Assembly: GCA_945281075.1 (NCBI GenBank)
Contig: CALYQE010000049.1
Span: 1 to 12,191 of the forward strand
Direction of reading: 5' to 3'
Origin: an uncultured Lactobacillus sp.
GTDB taxonomy: Bacteria > Bacillota > Bacilli > Lactobacillales > Lactobacillaceae
Length of the DNA: 12,191 bases
Shown here one piece after another: positions 6,433 through 12,191 of this stretch. The translations under genes and the position numbers were made by a program. Numbering within the stretch: position 1 is the first letter of the stretch; each line of letters opens with the position of its first letter. Under the pieces are notes generated by a model. The model made no database searches. It saw nothing but the letters and a program-made list of their open reading frames with translations, and was not told where the DNA came from.

Positions 6433-7830
6433 CTAAATATAAAAAATTCTTCTCTTGCTGGCCGCGCCGTAACCAAATACCTGAATAAAATGCCGGTGCA
6501 AATCAATATTAACCACATAACCGGCAAATTCAGTCTGGTGATCAATCTGCCGCTTCCAGTTTTTGTTGTACTTGGTGGTTAAAACATGGTTAGGGCCCAT
6601 CAAGGCAGAGCAATTAAATAAAATATACTGGATACCATTAATTCTGAATTGGTCTTCCACGTGTCGATGGCCACAGAAAAAGGCGATTATCCGCGCATTT
6701 TTAACATTGGTAAAATCAAAGTCATTGGCCAAACGAAATTCCGGCGGAATACCATGGCTGGAGTGCATTTGCCCTTTTTCACTTTGATTAAAGGCTACTA
6801 GCAATTCGTGCAGCGAGCGACCATTATATTTCAGCGCATTGGACCCTTTCCGGTTGATCGGATTGCCATGGCTCATAAAGACAATGCTCTTATTTGAAGA
6901 CTGCTGGAGAATTTCGATAATTTCCTCTATCTGGTCTTCCCTGATTGCCAAAGTGAGTTTGGCGTCATAGCGTTTTTGCCCTTGCGCATTCAAAATATAA
7001 GGGAGATCGGAAGTATTAACCGTAATAAAACGCACATCGTCAACATCATAGTAACAAACGCCATGCTGACGAGAAATGTATTTCACATTCTGCTGACCAT
7101 ACATCGATGGCCACATGATTTTTTCGAACTCATTTTCAGGAAAAGAGGCCTTGAGATCATGACGTTCATCGTATTTATCGTTTTCATCATGGTTGCCTTT
7201 GATCATCAGATACGGCACTTTTTCCGTTTTGAAGGAATTACGCAGCTTGATAAGCTCACTTTCGCCTAAAAATCCAGTGTCAGAGCCATCAATCCAGTCC
7301 CCCAAGTGCACCTTGAGGTCTAATAAGCCAGCATCATCAAGATATGAAAATTCGTTAACGTGAGCCAGTCCATTCCAGCCATAAAAATCGATACTGTTGC
7401 GATCCTTAAAGTGCGTGTCCGTGATCACGCTCACATTGACCGAATTTTTCCCGGCACGAATATGCTCCTTGATGCGTTTAACAAAGCTATCAAGGTATTC
7501 CTCGACAATGAACCGGCGTCCCGTTTTCCGGCTAATAAACGCACGGTAGCGTTCAAGGTCGGGGCTAAATTCGCGCACATACTCAGGAGCCAAATTTTCG
7601 GTTGCTTCAAGGCTTAAAGCCTGATGCAGAATATTATCTTCATCTTTATAAACCGTTAAGTTATACGGTCGGTTATTCGGAGTATGCTGTTCTTTACCAA
7701 CATGATATTCACCCACGGTTAAGTAATCCTGCATGGGATCAAGGGGAACATCTTTTTTATTAAATAAGCGGTGGACATTTGCTCCGCTTGCACGGTCAAA
7801 TAAGCCAACTACGCGTTTAAAAACACTCAT
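6433..7830 (-). CDS. Calcineurin-like metallophosphoesterase with a long N-terminal extension
   Basis: The 465-residue protein carries the full metallophosphoesterase motif set: D-x-H (Asp138, His140), GDWID (177-181), GNHDE (212-216), a histidine in SHG (His321) and GHRH (387-390). These bind two metal ions and hydrolyse phosphoesters. About 130 residues precede the catalytic domain and match nothing I recognise; they are polar, without signal peptide or membrane segment, so the protein should be cytoplasmic. A segment at about 350-365 (QMHSSHGIPPEF) adds further histidines between the last two motifs. The substrate cannot be read from sequence: nucleotides, sugar phosphates, phosphoproteins and wall-polymer intermediates are all possible. 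The ATG has GAGG 7 bases upstream. It is probably transcribed by read-through from the upstream 161-residue gene, since a terminator-like hairpin directly precedes it. Confidence 0.8.
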   Translation of the reverse strand: MSVFKRVVGLFDRASGANVHRLFNKKDVPLDPMQDYLTVGEYHVGKEQHTPNNRPYNLTVYKDEDNILHQALSLEATENLAPEYVREFSPDLERYRAFISRKTGRRFIVEEYLDSFVKRIKEHIRAGKNSVNVSVITDTHFKDRNSIDFYGWNGLAHVNEFSYLDDAGLLDLKVHLGDWIDGSDTGFLGESELIKLRNSFKTEKVPYLMIKGNHDENDKYDERHDLKASFPENEFEKIMWPSMYGQQNVKYISRQHGVCYYDVDDVRFITVNTSDLPYILNAQGQKRYDAKLTLAIREDQIEEIIEILQQSSNKSIVFMSHGNPINRKGSNALKYNGRSLHELLVAFNQSEKGQMHSSHGIPPEFRLANDFDFTNVKNARIIAFFCGHRHVEDQFRINGIQYILFNCSALMGPNHVLTTKYNKNWKRQIDHQTEFAGYVVNIDLHRHFIQVFGYGAASKRRIFYI

Positions 7831-7848
7831 AATTTTGCCTCAACCCAA

Positions 7849-7875
7849 AGAAAAAAGCTGGGCAATGCCGCAGCT
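7849..7875 (-). terminator. Strong hairpin plus T-run between two co-oriented genes (terminator or attenuator)
   Basis: On the minus strand AGCTG, a bulged C, GGC, loop ATT, GCC, CAGCT is followed by TTTTTT: an eight-pair GC-rich stem with a T-tract, the textbook intrinsic terminator form. It starts 8 bases past the stop codon of the 161-residue gene. Only about 20 bases separate the T-tract from the metallophosphoesterase start codon, so a downstream promoter has no room. Partial read-through is the simplest expectation. Confidence 0.75.
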
Positions 7876-7883
7876 CCATAAAT

Positions 7884-8369
7884 TTATGCGTTACTTGCCA
7901 ATGCGTGGGCAGCTAAGCCAATTGACAAAACTGCATCTTTAGACAATACTTCTTGTAAAGTTTTCGGTGCAATTGCTTCAACCGCGCCGATCACCTTTAG
8001 ACTATAAACTACTACATGCAAATCAACTGATTTATTATAAAAGCCGTCTTCATAGGGATCCTCGTGATTATAAGTCAGATTAATTTCGTCCTTATCGGCA
8101 TAGCCATCAACATGATTAGTTAAAATCCGGTCGTGTAAATCGGTTAGCTTGTTTGCAAGGTTAATCAAAGTAAGCTTATGATCACTTTCAGTTTCGTAAT
8201 ATTGATCTTGAATCATCTCAAAGTAATCTTTAATTGGATGATGCAATACATGTAAGTTATCAATTACTTGATAAACAGCTTCTGCATCAAAATCCGTTTC
8301 TTGATTTAAAATACTTTCTTGATTAGTGGCCAAGTCATCGGCCAGTTTCACTGTTTCTAACTTCTCCAT
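7884..8369 (-). CDS. Unrecognised acidic 161-residue protein
   Basis: I do not recognise this family. The protein is acidic (many Asp/Glu, pI probably near 4.5), predicted mostly helical, and has no signal peptide; a mildly hydrophobic region near 123-160 (VVYSLKVIGAVEAIAP, then AVLSIGLAAHALASNA) is too broken to be a confident membrane segment. No catalytic or DNA-binding motif is visible. It is clearly expressed as a gene: a strong AGGAGG sits 6 bases before the ATG, an extended -10 promoter lies upstream, and a terminator follows. It leads the transcript that may continue into the metallophosphoesterase gene, so a linked role is possible but unproven. Confidence 0.75.
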   Translation of the reverse strand: MEKLETVKLADDLATNQESILNQETDFDAEAVYQVIDNLHVLHHPIKDYFEMIQDQYYETESDHKLTLINLANKLTDLHDRILTNHVDGYADKDEINLTYNHEDPYEDGFYNKSVDLHVVVYSLKVIGAVEAIAPKTLQEVLSKDAVLSIGLAAHALASNA

Positions 8370-8394
8370 GGTATCCTCCTAAAGTTTAATTCAT

Positions 8395-8423
8395 ATTATA
8401 CCAAAAAAACTACTATTGCACTT
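8395..8423 (-). promoter_or_regulatory. Extended -10 promoter of the 161-residue protein gene
   Basis: A perfect TATAAT (8395-8400, minus strand) is directly preceded by TGG, giving the extended -10 form TGnTATAAT. The -35 position 17 bases upstream (AAGTGC) is poor, which an extended -10 commonly compensates. The AGGAGG binding site follows about 12 bases downstream of the -10, so the leader RNA is very short. Confidence 0.55.
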
Positions 8424-8480
8424 TTGGTAAGCAAAAATTTAACTCTTTTTGCAGAGCGGACAAAAAAGCACTAGCCGTTT

Positions 8481-8510
8481 TTGACTTTAACATTAATGTT
8501 CGGCGAAATT
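8481..8510 (+). promoter_or_regulatory. Possible tag promoter region with a 12-base palindrome
   Basis: TTGACT (8481-8486) resembles a -35, but the downstream -10 candidates (GAAATT or AAATTA, 18-19 bases on) are weak. A perfect palindrome AACATTAATGTT (8489-8500) lies in the spacer and might be an operator or chance in AT-rich DNA. The 208-base gap between the divergent genes contains no ORF that I would support. Confidence 0.25.
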
Positions 8511-8577
8511 AACAAATCAAGCGCCTTTTTGCGTACTTATTAATGAGCTCAAAAATTATTGCAGAGGAGAAAACTAA

Positions 8578-9144
8578 ATGCTAACAGACAAACGCTGTCC
8601 CTGGGGCAGTTCAACCGACTTATTAATGCAAGACTACCATGATCACGAATGGGGCAAGCTCAATTTGGACGAACACTATTTATATGAAATGCTCGTACTA
8701 GAATCATTTCAATCAGGACTAAATTGGGCGATTATTTTACACAAACGGGAAAATTTTCGCCGTGCTTTCAAAAATTTTATTCCCAAAGAAGTCGCGCAAA
8801 TGACCGAAGCTGATATTGCCAACTTGATGACCGATAGCTCAATTGTCCGTAATCGGCAAAAAATCACGGCTGCAATTAAAAATGCGCAAGCACTCTTAAT
8901 GCTTGATGCGAAATACGGTAGTTTTGCCCATTATTTGCAATCTTTTATTAAGACCCCGATTGTGCATCACCCACAGACTTTTGAAGATGTGCCGACTACT
9001 AACAGCATTGCACAAAAAATGGCGAAACAGATGAAAAAAGACGGCTTTTCTTTTGTTGGTCCCGTCACGCTCTATTCTTTTTTAGAAGCGGTTGGCCTAA
9101 TCAATGACCATTTGGAAAGCTGCCCGTTTAAGTATCACGGATAA
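8578..9144 (+). CDS. tag: DNA-3-methyladenine glycosylase I
   Basis: This 188-residue enzyme removes 3-methyladenine from alkylated DNA, starting base excision repair. Its length matches E. coli Tag (187). The zinc-binding residues are all present: Cys7, His21 in YHDHEWG, and His178 plus Cys182 in NDHLESCPF, spaced as in E. coli Tag (His175, Cys179). The base-pocket segment MLVLESFQSGLNW holds the conserved Glu42 and Trp50, and the helix-hairpin-helix-like FSFVGPVTLYSFLEAVG follows near the C-terminus. A GAGGAG binding site lies 9 bases before the ATG. It is the only plus-strand gene, transcribed alone and divergently from the 161-residue protein gene, and it ends at a strong hairpin. Nothing unusual is seen. 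Confidence 0.95.
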   Translation: MLTDKRCPWGSSTDLLMQDYHDHEWGKLNLDEHYLYEMLVLESFQSGLNWAIILHKRENFRRAFKNFIPKEVAQMTEADIANLMTDSSIVRNRQKITAAIKNAQALLMLDAKYGSFAHYLQSFIKTPIVHHPQTFEDVPTTNSIAQKMAKQMKKDGFSFVGPVTLYSFLEAVGLINDHLESCPFKYHG

Positions 9145-9185
9145 AGCAAAAAAGAAGAATGAATTCATTCTTCTCTTTTTGCTTT
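9143..9185. terminator. Bidirectional terminator between tag and the aldolase operon
   Basis: GAAGAATGAA (9154-9163) pairs perfectly with TTCATTCTTC (9164-9173), and the stem extends outward, with one extra base, through A-rich and T-rich tracts to AAAGC/GCTTT (9143-9147, 9181-9185). A-rich left and T-rich right flanks give a T-tract for both strands, so it should end tag (overlapping its last codon) and the convergent PTS operon, whose stop codon is 18 bases away. Confidence 0.75.
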
Positions 9186-9202
9186 ATTTATTCCCAATTT
9201 GG

Positions 9203-9889
9203 TTACTCGCTAGTTAAAGTTGAGATTGTGGTTTGACCATATACTGATTCCCAATCATGCGTGAAATCAGCAATTGCATCATTGATGATATGCGACTCTA
9301 GTCCCTCTTTAATTAAACTAGGATTAACTGTAATGGCCTGAGAGCCACTATCAATTGCTTCAACGATTTGCCCTACCGTATGAAAACTTGCTGCCAAAAT
9401 TTTTGTAGGTTTATTTTCGCGGACAATTACTTTGTTAAATGCAGCAATTATCTTATTAGCATCTATATTATTGTTCATCATGCGGTTATAGTATGGAGCA
9501 AGATAGTCTGCTCCAGCGGCTATTGCCAAATATCCTTGTATCGCAGTATATATCGAAGTAGCAGTAATTTTAACATTTTCACCTTTTAAGATTTTTATTG
9601 CTGCTAGTCCAGCTTCGTTAATCGGAATTTTCACATAAGTTTCTTTACCAAAAACATCTAAAATCTTGTGAACATCCTGTACTATTCCTTCTGTTGTGGT
9701 TGCAACAACTTGAACATGGAGTGAGCACTTTGTGCCTAGAATGTTTTTTATTTTTAGTAAGTGATCAAAAAAAGCGGTTCTTCCTTCCTTTTTAAGAATT
9801 GACGGATTGGTAGTAACGCCAGTCAACGGAATAATCTCTTTATATTTTTTAATTTCAGCAATGTTTGCCGTATCCAATAAAAACTCCAC
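9203..9889 (-). CDS. fsa: Fructose-6-phosphate aldolase/transaldolase-like protein (FSA/TalC type)
   Basis: The 228-residue protein aligns by eye along its length with E. coli FsaA: LDTANI (5-10), GVTTNPSIL (24-32), QVVATTTEG (60-68), the Schiff-base lysine in YVKIP (Lys87), ADYLAPYYNR (127-136) and KILAASFHT. Gln60 occupies the place where FSA has glutamine and true transaldolase has glutamate, favouring an aldolase over a transaldolase. FSA enzymes cleave fructose 6-phosphate to dihydroxyacetone plus glyceraldehyde 3-phosphate; they also use glycolaldehyde, making or splitting D-arabinose 5-phosphate. It begins at GTG with GGGGGA 7 bases upstream, 31 bases after the isomerase gene, as last gene of the PTS operon. 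It probably performs the carbon-splitting step for the imported sugar; the real substrate is not determined. Cytoplasmic, decameric by family. Confidence 0.85.
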   Translation of the reverse strand: MEFLLDTANIAEIKKYKEIIPLTGVTTNPSILKKEGRTAFFDHLLKIKNILGTKCSLHVQVVATTTEGIVQDVHKILDVFGKETYVKIPINEAGLAAIKILKGENVKITATSIYTAIQGYLAIAAGADYLAPYYNRMMNNNIDANKIIAAFNKVIVRENKPTKILAASFHTVGQIVEAIDSGSQAITVNPSLIKEGLESHIINDAIADFTHDWESVYGQTTISTLTSE

Positions 9890-9920
9890 TTTACATTCCC
9901 CCGCGAAAAATATGATTTTT

Positions 9921-10526
9921 TTACTCTTTACTCATATCGCTTTTAAGCTTTTTACCTACTTCGCCACCAGGATGAATCTTAAAGAACTCTTCTTTTGTGT
10001 AATGCTTATCTCTTGCGAGCAAAACAGAGAGAGCATCGAACACCGATATAACTGCTAGCGTACTTGATGTTGCCATCATATTAAAGTCATCTGATTCCTG
10101 ATCAACAATAACCTGTAGCGTACAGGCCGAATTCTCGCCTAAAAAAGAATTTTTCTTTTCGGTAACACCAATAATTTTAGCTTGACGCGTTTTAACTATT
10201 TTTAATAGTCTATTGATTTCTTCTGTTTCACCACCTTTGGAAATCAGCACTACTAAGTCTTGATCCGTTACTACACCACTTCCACCATGTGGAGCATCTG
10301 CAGGAGACAAATACAAGGCTGGCACTTCAACTACATTAAGCGTGTGGGCAATTTTTTTAGCTGCCATGCCAGATGTTCCGCAACCAGAAACAATGACTTT
10401 TCCCTGACAACTCTTAATCAAATTAAAGGCTTGTAACACTTCATCGTAATCCATATTTTCAGCCACATACTTTAACGTATTAGCCTCCTTCAGAATGACT
10501 TCTTTAAAGTCATATTCTTCGACCAT
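9921..10526 (-). CDS. SIS-domain sugar-phosphate isomerase (KpsF/KdsD-like, without CBS domains)
   Basis: This 201-residue protein is a single sugar isomerase domain: VSGCGTSGMAAKKIA (46-60), the ADAPHGGSG segment (76-84), SKGGETEE (96-103) and the closing HPGGEVGKKL (185-194). HPGG-x-x-GKKL matches the KdsD/KpsF/GutQ group, which interconverts D-arabinose 5-phosphate and ribulose 5-phosphate. Those enzymes are about 320 residues with two C-terminal CBS domains; here the protein stops after the SIS domain. 6-phospho-3-hexuloisomerase is an alternative. Start choice: AGGGAG lies 8 bases before the ATG at 10526, whereas a GTG at 10535 overlaps the IIB stop codon (GTGA) and has no properly spaced binding site, so the ATG is preferred. 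It lies between the PTS IIB and aldolase genes and probably turns an imported aldose phosphate into a ketose phosphate or the reverse (inference). Confidence 0.8.
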   Translation of the reverse strand: MVEEYDFKEVILKEANTLKYVAENMDYDEVLQAFNLIKSCQGKVIVSGCGTSGMAAKKIAHTLNVVEVPALYLSPADAPHGGSGVVTDQDLVVLISKGGETEEINRLLKIVKTRQAKIIGVTEKKNSFLGENSACTLQVIVDQESDDFNMMATSSTLAVISVFDALSVLLARDKHYTKEEFFKIHPGGEVGKKLKSDMSKE

Positions 10527-10531
10527 CTCAA

Positions 10532-10816
10532 TCACTCCCTAACTCTGTTTTCTACCTCTTGGTAGATTTCTTCATCGTTTACACCAGTTAAGAGTGGGAC
10601 TGCAGAAATGACCTTGTCTTTGATTTTGTCAGGTACAACTGTTGTTGATAAAATAATGTCATAATCATCTAGTCCATTTATTTTATCACTAATACTCGCA
10701 TGAGAAATGTTTACTTCGTTTCCCAATCCTTTCGAATTTAAATAGTCTTTAATTCTATTAGCTACCACCGTTGATGTGGCAATGCCCGTTCCACACATTA
10801 CTAAAATTTTTTTCAT
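10532..10816 (-). CDS. PTS IIB component, galactitol family (GatB-like)
   Basis: The 94-residue cytoplasmic protein matches GatB-type IIB: KKILVMCGTGIATSTVVANRI places the phosphorylated cysteine at Cys8, followed by the CGTGxATS phosphate-binding loop. It takes phosphate from a IIA protein and passes it to sugar as it crosses the IIC channel. It follows the IIC gene after 25 bases, with GGAG 9 bases before its ATG, and its stop abuts the isomerase gene. Length is typical of the family (about 94). No IIA gene is adjacent downstream; one is expected upstream of IIC beyond the window or elsewhere. The galactitol family covers various polyols and sugars, so the substrate cannot be named. Confidence 0.9.
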   Translation of the reverse strand: MKKILVMCGTGIATSTVVANRIKDYLNSKGLGNEVNISHASISDKINGLDDYDIILSTTVVPDKIKDKVISAVPLLTGVNDEEIYQEVENRVRE

Positions 10817-10841
10817 GAGTTTATTTCTCCAATTTTAAGCT

Positions 10842-12173
10842 TTAAGCTTCTACTTTTGCTTTTCTTTTGTTCACATAATATAATCCGGCCAGCGAAATGA
10901 GCAGTATTACTGCTGAAATAATCCACGGTAAGTATCTTGCTCCCCAAACAAATAAGAATGTCGGCCATAATCCACCTTCAACCATTGAAGTAATACTTGT
11001 TGCATGGCCAATATTGAAATTAGCTGCTTTAGCCATTTTAGTAACTAATGGGGCAATCCAAGAAGTTATGTATAAAATACTGGTCATGTAGATTGAACCG
11101 CCAACTACCGAGCGCACAATGTTGCCACCAAAAACTGGGATCATTAAACAAACTGCAAACGGAATTGTGGAAAAGTCACCAAATGGAATCGTTTTATTGC
11201 CTGGAAGTATTACAGCTAGTAACAAAGTAATAGGGATCATCAAAAGCGAAACTGCAAGTACGGCTTGATCGCCAACTGCCAGCGCTGAGTCCATACCGAT
11301 GTATAATTCACGCCCAGGAAAACGTTTCTTAATAAAATCATTTGCAGCATCCGATACTGGAGTCAAACCTTCCATTAACACAGAAACCATTTTTGGAAGC
11401 AAGACCATAATTGCAGCAGTTTGAACACCAAGATTTAATACTTTACCAACGTCATAGCCAGCTAAAACTCCAATAACCAGTCCAATAATTAATCCCATTA
11501 CTGAGGTTTCACCTAGTATGCCAAAGCGCTTCTGAATAGTCTCTGGGTTTGCCTTTAACTTATTGAAGCCAGGAATTCGATCAAATAACCAGTTCAAAGG
11601 CAATGCAACTAAATATCCTGGTAAAGATGTTCCGTGAGGAAAGGTTATGTTAGGGAAGCCATAGTATTTATTCAGTATCGGAGCACTTAAGTCCCCTAAA
11701 AAGTATAGTAAAGTCTGATATGCAACCATTGAAAAGACCGCAAGGGAAAAATTACCAGACACACCATAAACCAGGCCACCAATAAAGGCTGCATGCCAGA
11801 AATTCCAAATATCAATATTCAGAGTTTTGGTTAAGCCAAATAACAATAAAAACAAATCTAAAGCAATTCCAATTGGTATTGCCGAAATACCTAAAATAGA
11901 CCCGTAAGAAATTGCCGAAGCTGCTGGCCAGCCAATATCCAAGGTTACCAAGGATAAGCCAAACCGTTTAACCATTACCTGCGCGGCTTTTCCCAGCGTG
12001 TCTCCTAGCAGCCCAGTCACCAAATTTAAGCCAATAAAACCGATTCCAACAGTCAACCCAGCAACAAAGGATTTTTTAAATCCAGCACCTAGAATCATGG
12101 CAAAAATGGCAATAATTATAGGTAATATGACTGGGGCTCCCCAATTAACTATTTCTTGCAAAAACTGTAACAT
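10842..12173 (-). CDS. PTS IIC component, galactitol family (GatC-like)
   Basis: The 443-residue polytopic membrane permease aligns by eye with E. coli GatC: VILPIIIAIFAMILG (15-29), VGIGFIGLNLVTGLL (42-56), LDIGWPAAS (78-86), LNIDIWNFWHAAFIGG (118-133) and the conserved FPHGTS (178-183), where GatC has IPHGTS. About 10-12 hydrophobic segments are present and it ends with a basic tail (NKRKAKVEA). The length is that of a full, unfused GatC. It carries the substrate across the membrane while IIB phosphorylates it. GGAG lies 7 bases before the ATG. It is the first operon gene visible; its promoter and probably IIA or a regulator lie beyond 12191. The galactitol-specific enzymes (a polyol-phosphate dehydrogenase and tagatose-6-phosphate kinase) are absent, so the substrate is probably not galactitol. 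Confidence 0.9.
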   Translation of the reverse strand: MLQFLQEIVNWGAPVILPIIIAIFAMILGAGFKKSFVAGLTVGIGFIGLNLVTGLLGDTLGKAAQVMVKRFGLSLVTLDIGWPAASAISYGSILGISAIPIGIALDLFLLLFGLTKTLNIDIWNFWHAAFIGGLVYGVSGNFSLAVFSMVAYQTLLYFLGDLSAPILNKYYGFPNITFPHGTSLPGYLVALPLNWLFDRIPGFNKLKANPETIQKRFGILGETSVMGLIIGLVIGVLAGYDVGKVLNLGVQTAAIMVLLPKMVSVLMEGLTPVSDAANDFIKKRFPGRELYIGMDSALAVGDQAVLAVSLLMIPITLLLAVILPGNKTIPFGDFSTIPFAVCLMIPVFGGNIVRSVVGGSIYMTSILYITSWIAPLVTKMAKAANFNIGHATSITSMVEGGLWPTFLFVWGARYLPWIISAVILLISLAGLYYVNKRKAKVEA

Positions 12174-12191
12174 TTTTGTTCTCCTTTAGTT

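Noticed and set aside
6976..7269. 97-codon plus-strand open frame inside the metallophosphoesterase gene
   Set aside because: Antisense shadow of a coding region with intact catalytic motifs; no promoter or binding site supports it.
8489..8500. AACATTAATGTT as a confident operator for tag
   Set aside because: The short AT-rich palindrome may be chance and no good -10 is associated; mentioned only within the weak promoter entry.
9203..12173. Galactitol catabolic operon
   Set aside because: Only the transporter resembles Gat; the polyol-phosphate dehydrogenase, tagatose-6-phosphate kinase and GatY-type aldolase are missing, while an isomerase and an FSA-type aldolase are present.

Overview
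The window reads as a chromosomal segment of a low-GC Gram-positive bacterium, most probably a Lactobacillus of the acidophilus/delbrueckii type. This is inferred from AT-rich intergenic DNA, strong AGGAGG-like ribosome binding sites, intrinsic terminators ending in T-runs, and gene content: a LanFEG/BcrA-like ABC transporter, a peptidoglycan cross-bridge-like ligase/amidotransferase pair, and a galactitol-family PTS. All genes but one (tag) are on the minus strand, so transcription runs mostly from the right edge to the left. No tRNA, rRNA, insertion sequence or CRISPR array was seen.

Layout from left to right. (1) 1-67: the first 22 codons of a minus-strand gene leaving the window, with a good promoter and a perfect 7-3-7 palindrome at its transcription start. 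(2) 352-2968: a three-gene ABC exporter operon (ATPase, then two related permeases). The ATPase has an in-frame TAA just before the Walker A loop, so it looks inactivated. The operon has a promoter with an inverted repeat and ends at a hairpin. (3) 3030-6415: an asparagine-synthase-like amidotransferase followed 18 bases later by an ATP-grasp carboxylate-amine ligase, with one promoter and one terminator. Together they suggest D-Asp/D-Asn cross-bridge synthesis in the cell wall. (4) 6396-8423: an unrecognised 161-residue acidic protein followed by a calcineurin-like metallophosphoesterase. A strong hairpin-T-run lies between them and leaves no room for a separate promoter. (5) 8578-9187: the divergent tag gene for 3-methyladenine DNA glycosylase I, ending at a terminator probably shared with the convergent operon. 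(6) 9203-12173: a sugar operon encoding galactitol-type PTS IIC, PTS IIB, a CBS-less SIS sugar-phosphate isomerase and an FSA-type aldolase. Its promoter and presumably its IIA gene lie beyond the right edge.

The part most worth following is the PTS-SIS-aldolase operon. It lacks the dehydrogenase and kinase of the galactitol route, and its two enzymes resemble families whose known chemistry meets at D-arabinose 5-phosphate. It may therefore encode an undescribed short catabolic route (inference). The second is the nonsense-disrupted ABC ATPase in front of two intact permeases.
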